A stretch of 64,000 bases of DNA from Lumnitzera littorea (lineage: Eukaryota > Streptophyta > Magnoliopsida > Myrtales > Combretaceae). The DNA is taken from the NCBI GenBank assembly GCA_024138015.1, contig JAMXBB010000011.1, positions 75,497,386 to 75,561,385 on the forward strand. Direction: 5' to 3'. The position numbers and the translations under genes are program-made. The notes under the pieces are model-generated. The model did no database searches. It saw only the letters and a program-made list of their open reading frames with translations, and was not told where the DNA came from. Every line of letters starts with the position of its first letter. Position 1 is the first letter of the stretch. Shown here in pieces: positions 51,601 through 63,290 of this stretch.

Positions 51601-53718
51601 CTCATAATGTGAAATTAATCACATTACTTCTAGATATCCTAAATACCATAACTACCCCTAGTCAGTATTTTATTATATCCAGTACACTTAAATCCTTAAT
51701 AGGGTACCAAATTTACTTTTGATGTAAGAAATTTTTACATTTTTCATATAATTACATAAATTCAAGTTTTCTATTAGATTTATTGTATATTTTTATTATT
51801 ATCATAATATCAATTTTTATTCTAATATTTTCTATTTATTATATTTCTAATAATTATGTATTATGTATTATCATCTATTATATATATAATACACATATAA
51901 TGTTTCTAACACTCTAATTATCATCTCCCAATATCAATTATTATTTCAAAATGTCTAAATTCATCCTAAATTAGATTTTACTCCTAATTATCCTAATTTA
52001 CAAAATTAACTTAAAATTTACTATTTTTCCCTATTACTCATTTACTACATAATTAACTTAATAATTACATCCAACACCCTAAATGCTACAAGTATCATAC
52101 TTCATCAGATTTCAATATCCTAAAACATATAATTATTCACTAAATCAGTAATTAACCATTTAATTACATAATTAACCCTAAATTACCCATTTTATGCCTC
52201 ATTTTAAGGCTTAAAAATTATCTAAAATTTTCGAAAATTAAGTTTTTGAAAACGAGCTTCATAGCACTATTTTATATCATTTAAGTAGTCTACACAAAAA
52301 TTTTGAGTTCAAAACTATACTCATAAGGTCATTTTTTTTCTAAACCGAAACATGTTCGGTTTTGCATGATTTCTTAAGGACTATATATCACGAGACATAT
52401 TTTCATCAAAATAATATTTTTTCTAAAAACTCCATACAAAAATATTCCAGAATAACAAAATTCATAATTTTATAAGAATATTTACTATTTTTACAAAATT
52501 ACATAAAATTGGGTTGGAAATCGGGCTCACCGGTCTGGGTGGCTCTGATCACCGCTGGCTACCATAGCCTTGTTGGCCGGTCTAGGTGCTGCCACCATCA
52601 TGTGGTGGTGGTGACCGTCCACTCCTAGCTGCTCGTCTGATGTTGGTTCCCCTTTATGACCTTAATTGCACAGTTTTTCTTATTATTTTTCCTAATCTTA
52701 ATTTTTCTCTCAATTTCGCCTCTCCCTATTTTTCTCACTCTCCAAACTGACCAAATGTACTTATGAATTTTTCTTGCTATTTATAGAGCTTTAAGGAAAT
52801 TATTGTGTATTAATTTGATTAGACAATTGCCTTATCTTCTTCCAATTTGACTTTTGTATTGTTCTAATTTAATTAGCTAATTTTTTTCTTATTTTCCCTA
52901 GCTATCACGACCTATATCTGAATCATTCCTTATTTTTCCTGATTTTTCCTTAATTAATTATGAATTTTATTTAATTATTTAGTATTATTTTAGCACATTT
53001 CGCGTATTTTAAGTAATTATGCGTATTTCTACCTACATATAAATTCATATATAGTACAAATAGATATTCCTAAATATTATTTAGGTCATTTTATGATTTT
53101 TAATATACATATAATTTATCTTTAGCAATTCGTTAATTATTGGAATGCATTTTATGCATTTTCGATAAATAACGAGTTACATACTTAAAATTTGGAATTT
53201 TTAAATTCTTTTATTTTATTACTTATTTTCTTAAATTCGAACTTATAGGATTATTTTTACTAATATTTTCGGCTTTACTTATAATTTAAACTTAATCGGA
53301 TCTTTTAGTCAATCGAAACCTTGAGTGATTGGTTGTGGGGCTTACACTCGTCATTCCGTAGACTTAGAGCATATTAGTGGGGGATATAGCATATACCCTG
53401 GGTCAGGTGTTGCCTTCACTTCGGGGGTCGAATTAAGCTCCAAGCCTGGATCTAACACATACACGACTCCCAAGTTCTAACAACATCTTGACCTTACTAC
53501 TTTACCAGCTCCTCAAAAGCAACGTTCTAGCCCCCACATAGTTATCCATGGGTGAAGGCGTCACTTAGCTGCATCCGAGCCATCCAGCCTACCCAATTCC
53601 TCCAAAGGAACTTGAGCTCAACGATCCACCAGCTGAGCCTACTCAAACACGTGATAGACGGAGGCGTTCACTTCTTTCCTGTATTGTGAGGACCTTTACA
53701 CAGTGTAGGCATCAGTAG
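48660..53718 (+). pseudogene. Plant mobile domain (PMD, MAIN/MAIL1-like) gene of the MULE, broken
   Basis: Frames read IRKAGFWGVS, LITELIKRWRLETHTFFL, REATITLQDVKVQLGLPVEG, SLTWLQEHFW and YARAYILKLMG, the classical order of the aminotransferase-like plant mobile domain. After a probable intron (GT at 49,438, AG at 49,541) come VIWEPYTKESLQLLPQYC and LICFHIIEWCF, typical of the family's end. Stop codons lie inside the domain (for example after DEMVR at 49,035). A further exon is split by a solo LTR at 50,323-53,346. The frame from 50,212 runs through the insertion point to a stop at 53,478. PMD proteins act in the nucleus. Cellular MAIN and MAIL1 are needed for silencing and genome stability. 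The role of transposon-borne copies is unknown. Confidence 0.8.
50323..53346 (-). mobile_element. Solo LTR (3.0 kb) inserted in the PMD gene
   Basis: On the - strand it starts TGTAAGCCCCACAACC and ends GCTTCGAGGCGTGACA. CTCGT stands on both sides (50,318-50,322 and 53,347-53,351), a perfect 5-bp target duplication. A TATAAATA box occurs on the - strand at 52,778-52,785. Its first ~650 bp match 63,291-64,000, and its last third matches 43,120-44,002. No gag or pol motif is present and the two ends do not repeat each other, so it is a solo LTR of a large-LTR (probably Ty3) family. Confidence 0.85.
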
Positions 53719-53920
53719 ATATGTTTAGTTTATTATTTTTGTTTTCTTGTTTATTTTTCCATTATACTAATGTTATCATTGACTGATTACAAATTTTGTG
53801 TACATATTGATTATTCGAAAACATTTCACTTTTCATCATATTTTACAATCAATGTATTGTTTATTTATCCTAATTTTACAATTTACAATTTACAATTACT
53901 TTTTCTTCTATTCAACTCTT
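53660..53920 (+). repeat. Central inverted repeat, left arm
   Basis: This matches the reverse complement of 54,133-54,390 over nearly its whole length. Examples are GGCGTTCACTTCTTTCC, GACCTTTACAC, ATAGATATGTTTAG or its variant, TTTTGTTTTCTTGTTTATTT and ACAAATTTTGTGTA. It covers the last codons and 3' flank of the PMD gene. Confidence 0.85.
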
Positions 53921-54093
53921 ATGGTCATTGGATGATCATCCCATGTGCTTGTTTCTTCCCCACTTACCATATTTGTTAAGATGTTCCACCAATTGTGATT
54001 TTATGTGAGGTCTTCCCCACTTACCTTCAGTAGACTATTATAGTAGAAATTGAACTTAAGGTGCATTAAGTGTATGCGCCTTCAATATAAATA

Positions 54094-54136
54094 TTTACAC
54101 TGAAGACGCATATACTTGATGGGCCTTCAGTATCAC
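54094..54136 (+). repeat. Internal copy of the TIR end module
   Basis: TTACACTGAAGACGCATATA followed by CTTGATGGGCCTTCAGTATCAC matches the outer module of the left TIR (47,010-47,060) in the same orientation. With GTATGCGCCTTCA at 54,072-54,084 it forms a hairpin (ATGCGCCTTCA / TGAAGACGCAT). It lies in the loop between the central inverted arms. Confidence 0.7.
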
Positions 54137-54390
54137 AATTTGAATTGAAGGAAAAATAATTGCAAATTGTAAAATTATGATAAATAAACAATGTATTGAA
54201 TTGCAATATATGATGAAAAGTGAATTGTATTTCGAATAATCAGTATATACACAAAATTTGTAATTAGTCAATGACAACATCAGTACAATGGAAAAATAAA
54301 CAAGAAAACAAAAACAATAGGCTAAACATATCTATTGATGTCTACACCGTGTAAAGGTCTTCACGGCATGGGAAAGAAGTGAACGCCCCC
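54133..54390 (-). repeat. Central inverted repeat, right arm
   Basis: This is the partner of 53,660-53,920, separated from it by about 210 bp. It covers the 3' end and flank of the - strand transposase gene. In both arms one frame stays open to an equivalent TAG and ends Cys-Arg-His-Gln. Confidence 0.85.
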
Positions 54391-57215
54391 TTGTAAGTAT
54401 GCATGGATCAATTGATCCCGGCTCCATCTATCCTGCGACCACATGCAAACATGTTTAGTAGAAAGAAAGCAAAAAATTGTCAATCATTATACTTATGCAT
54501 ATATTACAATGCAATGCTTAGATAAAAAGGGAATATGTACCAGCTCTATTAATATCTGGATACCTCCTCCGATTATGTCCTTCCTGCTTACATGAGCTGC
54601 ATCTAATTTTGTTGGACCGCTCACGAATGTCTATCTCCATGTGATATCACTTACGTCTAGGTTTACCTTTTTTTCGTAGTAAGTCAATATTCAGGTGAGG
54701 ATAAGGAAAACTAACTTGTGGCCAGCTCAGCTTGTCACCAATCGGGTAGAAATGAGCTTGGTAACAATCTATCTAGTTTGTCCACTTATACCATGGCCTT
54801 ATTGCCAATTTGCTGTCCACCTTTGTACTTGCTGCAACAGTATATGCATGGGAGCAAGGGATCCTATATATTTTCCACTTTTGATAAGTGCAAGTATGGC
54901 CCCTAAAGTCAACTGTATGTGTCCTTCTTCCTCCATTCAATCCTGTTGTTGTCATTCGACTACTATTTAAAACTTCGAAAATACTATTCTGCAAGCTAAA
55001 TGAAATGACTCTATGTGCACTTGCCCACCCTCTCCAAGTTTCATACATCTTTACAGCGTAATCAGTGTAGGTCTTGCCAAAATCGATTGCCTCTTTAGTG
55101 TTCTTATGCCTCTCCTCCTAATAGGCGACACAGTTGTAAAATATCTTCTTCATTAATGCAGTGACGAGTAATCCAAGCGCTAATTTCAAAACAGAGTTAT
55201 AACTCTCGATAATGTTTGATGTCATGTATCCAAAACGGTAACATCCATCATATACGAGAGTCTACTTGTCTAAATTAACATTGTCGAACCATGCGAAAGC
55301 GTCCTCCTTAGCCTGAGCTAATTTCTGCACGAAACATTTGAATTTCCTCTATTGTGCTTGAAAACCTGCAAATCATACAAGTTTCTTGCATAACTGGTTT
55401 TTATAGATCATGTTAAAGTTACTAGCAACGTGTCGTAGACAATATCTCCAAACTGCAAACAATGGCTGCCAGCCTACTGATGGTTCCTTGTATGCAGAGT
55501 TAATACCGAATGCCCTGTTGGATACAAGAGATTAGGTTTCCTCCTTTTGGCCGACTACATGCACTTTAAGCTTCCGTAGGAACCACCCCTAAGTTGTTAC
55601 CGATTTTGTGTCAATAAGAACAAATGGCAATGGAACAATTGAATTGTCCCTATCCATACTATAAGCTACCAACAACTTATGCACATACTTTCCATATAAG
55701 AATGTGCCATAGATACATATAATAGGTCGACAGTGTTTGAAGGCTTCAATACATGGCCTAAATGTCTAAAAAAACCCACTTGAATTGGGATTGACCTTGC
55801 TTTAGTGAACTACTCTAGCCCCAATCCACTTGTGTCCCCGGGTTACTCGATTTCATTGCATTTAATAATCTCGGCAACTCGTTATACGACTTCTCCCAAT
55901 TACCATATACCATATCAACAACCTTTCGCTTAGCCTCGAAAACCTTTTTATTGCTTACTGTATACCCATACATAGTTTATACATTAGCTGCAAGATCAGG
56001 TATCTTAACATCAGGGTTGTTTCGTACACTATTGATGAATAGTGTAGCCATTATGTTGCTGTCGAGTTGAGGATGATCCTGGTTCATCATTAGGTTCATA
56101 TAAGTGTGCGGACCCTCTAGAATTGTTATTTTGAAAAGACTCTCTACTTTTTTCAAACAAGCCTATAACCTCAATTTACAATCCTGTTCTTTCTTTTTAT
56201 AGTAAACAGCTTATACATTCGGTTTCAAAATGTCTACATGAAAATCACAGTGGTTCCTTAGGTGAAGTGACTTAACTGCATTTATGAGATCCTTCTTTAT
56301 GTTGAAACACATACCAATACTTAATTCATCAGAGTTGATGATGTTACTGTACATTTCATTAACATCTCTTTCGAATGTTACATAACCACTGCCATCGTAC
56401 TGGCTGTTGTAAAATGGGACACAATCTCTGATAAGCCTGTCAACAGGTTCGTTTATTTGCGGAAAGTCTTCAAACTGCCTACTTAACAATACTTCATTAG
56501 TTTGATGGTATGACTTACTTGGGTCGTTACCATAAAGTGTCCAGACCGACACATTGCTCCCGCTAACATATGGTCTCACCTGGGCCTCTCCCAAATTCTT
56601 AGCATGGTCATCTTCAAGGCCAACATCATCTTCATCATCATCCCCATCATCTTCATCACCATCCACATTTGCCGCATTCTCCCCATCATCGACATTTATA
56701 TCTATATGAATTCTCTCTATATATGGATCATAAGACTCTTTATGTTCGATAATGGGACCTAATGCTTCGTCAAGCTGCTCTTTTGTGATATTCACGTACT
56801 CGTACTCAGATAAATCCATGTATGATTCATTTGATTGATCCATATTTGTTTGCTCCGCACCAGTCATTGTTGAATGCACATGAGGATCTGGAAGGGTTAG
56901 ATTGTCTAGCTCATGTATTTCATGCTTATTCCGAGCACTCGATTCCTTAAAAGACTCTACCATCTTAATGAAATTCTCAACATTCTCATCATCTCTAATG
57001 GCCATCAACTTGTAGACAACTCCAGCATCATGGAAAAAGGGATGTCTGTGCATAAGTTCAACACCACTCGGGTTAACTTCAGCGCATCCACAGATTTTCC
57101 GATTGAAATGGGAGAATTTTGAATCCTTTCTAATTTTCAACTTCTTAACGAGCTCCCTATCATACCCCCAACTACTCATTGCTATATTTCCGTTCGCATA
57201 TATAATAACTTTCAC
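54340..57215 (-). pseudogene. MURA-type (MuDR) transposase of the MULE, broken
   Basis: The first open stretch (57,215-56,211) holds the MuDR N-terminal region with an Asp/Glu-rich segment (DGDEDDGDDDEDD) and FNIKKDLINAVKSLHLRNHC. Next come DHPQLDSNIMATLFI and VYGNWEKSYNELPRLL, then the MULE catalytic domain, including FVLIDTK, and CLRHVASNFN, the CxxH segment. The Asp expected in the DGT.L motif is Tyr (IYGTFL; codon 55,709-55,711). A SWIM finger lies at about 54,848-54,892 with its second Cys replaced by Tyr. A CCHC knuckle lies at about 54,555-54,602 with its last Cys replaced by Tyr. Many stops follow 56,211. No in-frame ATG precedes 57,179, so an upstream exon is likely. Confidence 0.85.
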
Positions 57216-57559
57216 ATAATCTGCTATTTACACCCTAGTAATATCACAATGAACCAAATATTTAGATGGCATTATAAACTTCATATACATACCAAGCGAC
57301 AACTTTACGAAATACACTTAATTATCTCGGTAAGCTACGTTGTCAACATAACTACTTACCTTTAACTTTCTAATTCGACTCAACACAATAAAAAACACAA
57401 ATATATACACACATACACATACACACACACACAACAATTTCTACTTACATTGCAACATTATTTATACTTACATTCGTATAACTTATCTACTGCAATACAA
57501 AATAATCATAAATTTATACAACATAAAAATTTATATAAATTTTTATGAAATATTAATAA

Positions 57560-57945
57560 TTTATATAAATTACGGTACATCTACGATTACTAAATTTACG
57601 TAATAACATAACAATTTTTTTTCTAAAAATAATAATTGCATAATGTTGATTATTAATAAAATAAAATAAATAAATAATATGCCTATAAGTTATAGATTGT
57701 TACTTGTTTCAGACGTTCACTTACGTAAAGAAATGATCCAGTATTTCAATTATGGGTTTTCTCAAGTTTTCTCTATATTTTAGAAATTTCAGAAACTGAT
57801 ATAAGCACGAATGAGCTTTGGTCGCGCGGATTGGGGTATTTATACCTAGCCTACTAAAGGCGCATGCACATGTACTGCATGCGCCTTCAGTGTAAAAAAT
57901 ATGAGTAACTAAAGGTGTATTCAATTTATGTGCCTTTAGTATACT
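57560..57945 (-). repeat. Right terminal inverted repeat of the MULE
   Basis: Read on the - strand it repeats the left TIR order. The - strand TATA box TATAAATA (57,837-57,844) would serve the transposase gene. The outermost part holds CTGCATGCGCCTTCAGTGTAA, found identically in the left end at about 46,994-47,014 but in direct orientation, because the module is itself nearly palindromic. Confidence 0.65.
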
Positions 57946-57960
57946 ATATTGGTAATTTTT

Positions 57961-60900
57961 TTTTTAAACGAGCCCTTTTCAGCAATATTTTGCAGAAAAC
58001 AGCCCGTATTCATATAAAACTCTGACTAGTGCCCTTGTGTTTGTTCAAGTTATTTTTTTTTATTTCTTTTATCTTTTATTTTATTTGTTAGTTAGTTATA
58101 AAAAAAGGGATGAAAAAAATATGTATGATGGTAAATAAAAGCTAAAAAATAGAATAATTTTGCTACTTAGAAATTTTTGTTTTTCTAAAGATAAAATTTT
58201 ATTGATTTTTTTTTTTTTAGCTAGGCCTTTCTTTTAGAAATTGTCAAAAAAGATAAAGCTTCAATAAGACCTTTTTATTTCTAGATTTTTCTTTTAGTTA
58301 AAAAAATAATAATAAATTAAAATATAAACTTGATTGGTTTTCAGAAATTAAAATTCATCAACCTGTTAAAGTTTTCGGAATAAATTACAAATATCTGACA
58401 TTCACTAGCAAGTAGTAAGCACTTCCGAGGCGATGTAAAATTTGTAAAAATTTTAGTTTTTCATTTTTTATAAATTATACCTCAAATTCCCCATTTTTTT
58501 GTAAAATAAATACAATTTAATTTATTTATTAGTGAGTGATTTTTTTAATATTAAAAAATGTGATTTTGAAAACTATATCTCATTTCGAAAAATTAATAGT
58601 GGTATCTATAAAGGGTTAATAGGTTAGCCCTTAAACTTAAGAAATATGGTTTTTTGAATTCTTTTCAAAAAGTTTTCAAAACAGAAACTAGTGGCTAAAT
58701 TAGAATTGGTCCACTTAATCGATTTTAATTTAATCATATTTCCTAGTTTTACTGAGTGGCGAATCCAAAATTTTTCAAAAACAAAAAGAATTGAGTTTTT
58801 TTTTTTTAAAATTTTAGTCAAGGGTTTAAACTAAGTAGGCATAGGGTTTAATTTAAATCAAGTTAAGGGAAATGAAATTAAATTAAAAAACCAAAAGATC
58901 AAGCTCGATAATTTTAACTTAATATAATTTCCTAACAATAGGAGAGTAATCTTCTTTCACGCTTTACAATTCTATATAAAAAAACACTGTTATTAAATGG
59001 ATCTCTCTCTAATTTCAGGTATACAAATTTCACTCTTAGTTTATAGATATATCATATATATGCTATAAATCTTGTATTTAACTGCAATTTGATATGGATA
59101 GATATACATTATAACTTTCCAACATTTTATACATGTTACTTTATGTTCTCACTCTGTCATTCATTTGTCAGTTGAAATTTTGATTAAAGTTTACTAAATT
59201 GAAAAATTTAATTAAATATAGATTATATGACCATGTAAAAGGATTTAAGCTTACATATGACCTCCTAATCTAAGTTTCTTTAGAAGGATCTATGAAATAA
59301 TGAAGGAAACTGGGAAATTTTTATGAAAATTTACCAAATGTACATGATTTTATGAACCATGGTGGAATAACAAAATATTATGCATAATTATGACAATTTA
59401 AGTAAAAGCATGAGGTTTAACTGAATTTTAAAAAAAAAAATCTTAATTTGTGTGGAAAATATAGCAAGTTTACATAAGTTTGCTATTGTGGCAATACCAA
59501 GATGTTCTTAAGAAGAGAAAATTGTGAATATTTGAGTAATGTTACTTGTTTTAGGTAGTTTTATGAAATTTATTGAAATTATGAGGTTAGTTCAGTATTA
59601 CAAATTATGAATAAAAATAAAATTAATAAGCAAACTTAGGAACACTTAGAACATTTATGAAATAGAGAGTAATTTAAGAAAGAAGCAAGATTTTAGGAAG
59701 TTCTAAAAATTTTACGAAAGTTTTAAAATTTACTAAAGTTGTATGCAAAGTTACTATATGTATAGTAGCGTTTTCAAATTACATCGACATTACGAATTAA
59801 TGACAGTTTATAAATTTTGAAGTTTTGTTTTAAAATATTTTTGCAAATACTAATTGTGGCGAAAATTTATGAGTTCACATTAAATTAGAACATTTGTTTT
59901 AAATTATGAAATTTTGTGTAGCCTACAAAAACTTGTGACCATCTATGAAAAGATTTATTTTTTATGAATATCTTAGTGGAGATGTGAAATCTAAGAAAAT
60001 TTATGGATTTTCATGTGATTTTAATAAATTTATGAAAATTTACGAATTTATGAGGACTATTATGGAATTGTATTGAAGAAGTTAAGTAGAATAACCAAAA
60101 ATTTTTTGGTTTTAAAAATAACAAAAGTTATTCATGAATTCTTAATGGCAACTTATGATTGAAAGCAATAAAAAGTTTAAGAGTAAGTTTCGAACATTTA
60201 AAGTTAAAATCTTTGAGGATTTTAGTAAATGTATGCAATGTTATGATATTTTGAGAGAGGTTTGAAGCAAAGCTAAGAATATATGTAATGTTACATCATT
60301 ACAAAGGAAGTTATAATTTTTTTTATTGAAGTTGAAAATAATGCTTTTGATAATTTTCAAAATTAAATAATTAGTCATGATAATAAATAATAATATATAA
60401 TTAGAAAATGAAGAGGACATTGTAAAAATCTTAAGTAAAATTGCAATTTTTATAAGAAGTTACCAAAAAAAAAAAATTGAAAATGAAAAGATGTTTCGTC
60501 AATTAAGATGACATTTGTCAAATCGAGCTTTATTGGATGACGAATTTTTGATGTTGTCTATGAAATCTAATAAAAATGAAGAATTCTAAGATGAATTATG
60601 AAATTACAACTTAAGTTAGTCTTTTGAGTGAAATTACGAAATTATCATTGAATATACAAAATTTTTGTATAAGATTTAGGAGATGTTATGAAATTATAGT
60701 TATTACCTTATTTTCAATATTACCAAATTATTAACAAACTTATAAAATAAAGGCTTGAATGGAAGATTGAAGCTGAATTACTACTTCTTAAGAGAATTCA
60801 CTAAGTATCACATAACTTTTCAAAATTTTGAAAGAATACATAGGGATGTTGAACTTAACCATCTATACCTTACATCAATGTTCTCTATTGAAACCTTCGA

Positions 60901-62400
60901 TAGGAGGTAGAAGGGCTAATGTTGGCTATAATGCTTTATATGGCCTATGCCAATGTCAGGATGAACATTCTTCTTACCGATATGGCATCAACACCTTTAG
61001 TGGAGAGCAAGAACGATGTAAAATTTTAGCTACATAGTATGTTGGATAAGAGGAAGGTTTTCTTATCAAACTGAGACCTCTTAACAAGAGCTACTACCCG
61101 GAATATTGAGTAGATAGTTGGGTAGGGGGTGAGGGGTAGGCCGGACGTAATGTTTTGTTTAAGCATGCCATGGTGTTTGCAAAAGATTTCGTTTGAGCTA
61201 CTAATAGTAGAATTATAGACATTATTTTCATCCCTAAACCAAAAATGAGAAAATTCAAAGAAAAAACATAAAAGTAAGAAAATTAGCAAAAAAAAAAAAC
61301 TACAAATAAAATAAAAACTAAAATCCTATAAAAGATATTCTAAGGAATGAAAAATAGAACTTCAGGTTAATGATTGAATTTATATAGTTAGAAACAATTT
61401 TTATAGTCATAATATGCATATGTAATTAGATAATGAGTTTCCAATCAAAAAAGCACTTACTTTATTAATAATTAATTTCCAAATCCTATTATAGTCATTC
61501 ATCATTCAAAGCAAAAAATAAGGTCAATTTAAATGAATTGTACCTTTAAATAGTAACTCAATTGGACTTTAATGAGGTCTCAAGTTTTGAAGTTTGCTAC
61601 TCTAATTCTTCTTAGTATGGATTGATAGGCGATTTAAGACTTAGGCCCCTAAGCCCAATTCGACCTCACTCTTACTCTTAGACTATAAGAGAAAGCCTAG
61701 ATTGATGTAGCTCACCCAAATAAGTGAACTAACCTCATACCAAGCCAACTAAAGGGCTTGCTTAACTTGCCCTTACATTAAGCTTGTGGCATTCACTTAT
61801 AGTAGCAAAATCACACACCACCTTCAAGCGAGCTAACCTGCACAACTCTACTCTCATAGGCCTTACACTCCTAAGAGCTCCTTCAAGCTCACAAAAACCT
61901 GGCTTTTTTTAGTTGAGGTTAGCTTCTTTCGAGAAATCCCCATTCTCCATCAAGGGCTTTGCACTATTCCATGAGGCTATCTCTAGCTTAAGCTTCTTCA
62001 ATTAAAGGTGCCTCCAAGCTCAAATGGACCTTAGCTCCTCAACTCAATTGGAACAGATACGAAGTAGGTTGTATTTAAGGAAAAACCTTACAAAAGATAT
62101 GCTTTGGCTTCTAGAAAATGCATATTTATTCAACTAGATACACTTACCTATTTATAAAAGTGCTTAATTAAGAAGATGCCAACTCAAGAAGATACACTTG
62201 AAGATATGATGCACTCAAACCTTTCTAAAATATCTTGGCCTCATCCCTTATAAGGAAGAGAAGAGGCCCCTAGTTATGATCACCTTGACTCACTTACCTA
62301 TTCCTCTACCTCCCTTACACCAAAGTTTAACTTAAGCATTAGAGTTTTGCAAGTAACTTTGCTCATGATTCAAGCCTAGATGCTAAAGCACAAAGGAAAG
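57961..62400. other. AT-rich region without recognised genes
   Basis: Very AT-rich, with many TTTATGAA and GAAATTT variants between about 59,100 and 60,750 and long T or A runs. No frame shows a known domain. The stretch 61,560-62,400 is less AT-rich and holds many CAAGCT/CTTGAG words. It may be 5' interior sequence of the Tat-type element that follows, but no motif proves it. Confidence 0.45.
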
Positions 62401-62599
62401 TGATCCAATTTCAACCTTCAATGAAATCCATCATCAATAATTGGCACTGTTTGCTAGTAAATCCATTAACCACCATCCAAAACACCATTGGTAGTGATCA
62501 TCCATCCACCACGGGAGGTGGCAATCCCCCTGCTACCACCAAAGTACATGTTAGTGATGGCAACCAACTTCCTCTCTAACAGCCGTAGCAATGCCATTA

Positions 62600-63260
62600 A
62601 TAGGCAATTCAAGCAACCCAATGGGGCAATCAACATTATAGTTGGAGGGCCAAACACTAGGAGTATGTCGAGCTTCAACAACTTGATTATAAGGGGGAAA
62701 GAAACCTAAAGTTGATAGAACAATTTCTTTTTTGGATGTCAACCTCAATGGCATTAAATTTTCTCAAGCTGATGCTCTTGGCATTAGTATGGGTATATTT
62801 GCCTCTGACTCAGTTTGGTATTGTTCGATACAGGCAACTCGACTTACATTCTTTTCCAACATACCTATATTAAGATGAAGTCCAAGATGATGACTCCCCT
62901 AAAGCCATATGAGCATAGATTGATTATGTTCAACAACCAGCTCATTTATGCTAACGTTTTAATTACACTTTTGGTCAAACTGAGCGATGATCAAAGCTGT
63001 ATTGCCACATAGCTCATAGAATTTGTAGTCATCGACTGTTGGTTTCCCTACAACATTGTCATTGGAAGACCTAGCTTGAAAGCTAAATTTCTCACCCTTA
63101 TTATGATTGGTATTTGTTGATGTGACTAGAAATTACCCAAGTCACTTTACTTAGCTGTCTTGAAGTGAAACAAGGTATTCGCAATCAAGCACAAGCCACA
63201 AGAGAAATCTAGTGTTAGAGACTTACTATATAAAGATATTAATGAGACTTAGATTGGTAG
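62600..63260 (+). pseudogene. Tat-type Ty3/gypsy gag-protease fragment, broken
   Basis: AINIIVGGPNTRSMSSFNN at about 62,628-62,684 matches the INTI.GGP motif before the protease in Tat-lineage elements. The protease segment follows from 62,815 with VLFDTGNSTYILF (Asp-Thr-Gly active site). After a stop at about 63,010 come EFVVIDCWFPYNIVIGRPSL, the family's characteristic DCPSAYN.I.GRP block, and a basic tail with more stops. RT is absent, because the fragment runs into an LTR at 63,291. Confidence 0.7.
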
Positions 63261-63290
63261 GACTCTTGATCAAGTTGTAAGGATCAGTAC

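Larger units (their letters stand above)
46960..57960. mobile_element. Mutator-like element (MULE) with convergent PMD and MURA genes
   Basis: Long degenerate inverted repeats bound the element. Left 46,980-47,340 matches the reverse complement of 57,560-57,945 in order, through an ACTGAAG..CAT..AGTA.ATGTGC module, a TATA box, an AGCTCATT..TATA.TGATTTCT-like block, GTAACAATCTATAA and a TAGATGTACCGTAA block. The left gene (+) is plant-mobile-domain type and the right gene (-) is a MURA transposase. Both read inward, as in maize MuDR. A 3.0-kb solo LTR sits in the left gene. Without it the element is about 8 kb. The exact ends and the 9-bp target duplication expected for Mutator could not be fixed. 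Both genes are dead. Confidence 0.75.

Noticed and set aside
56913..57122. + strand frame inside the transposase region
   Set aside because: It is antisense to the MuDR N-terminal region, which carries the conserved motifs.
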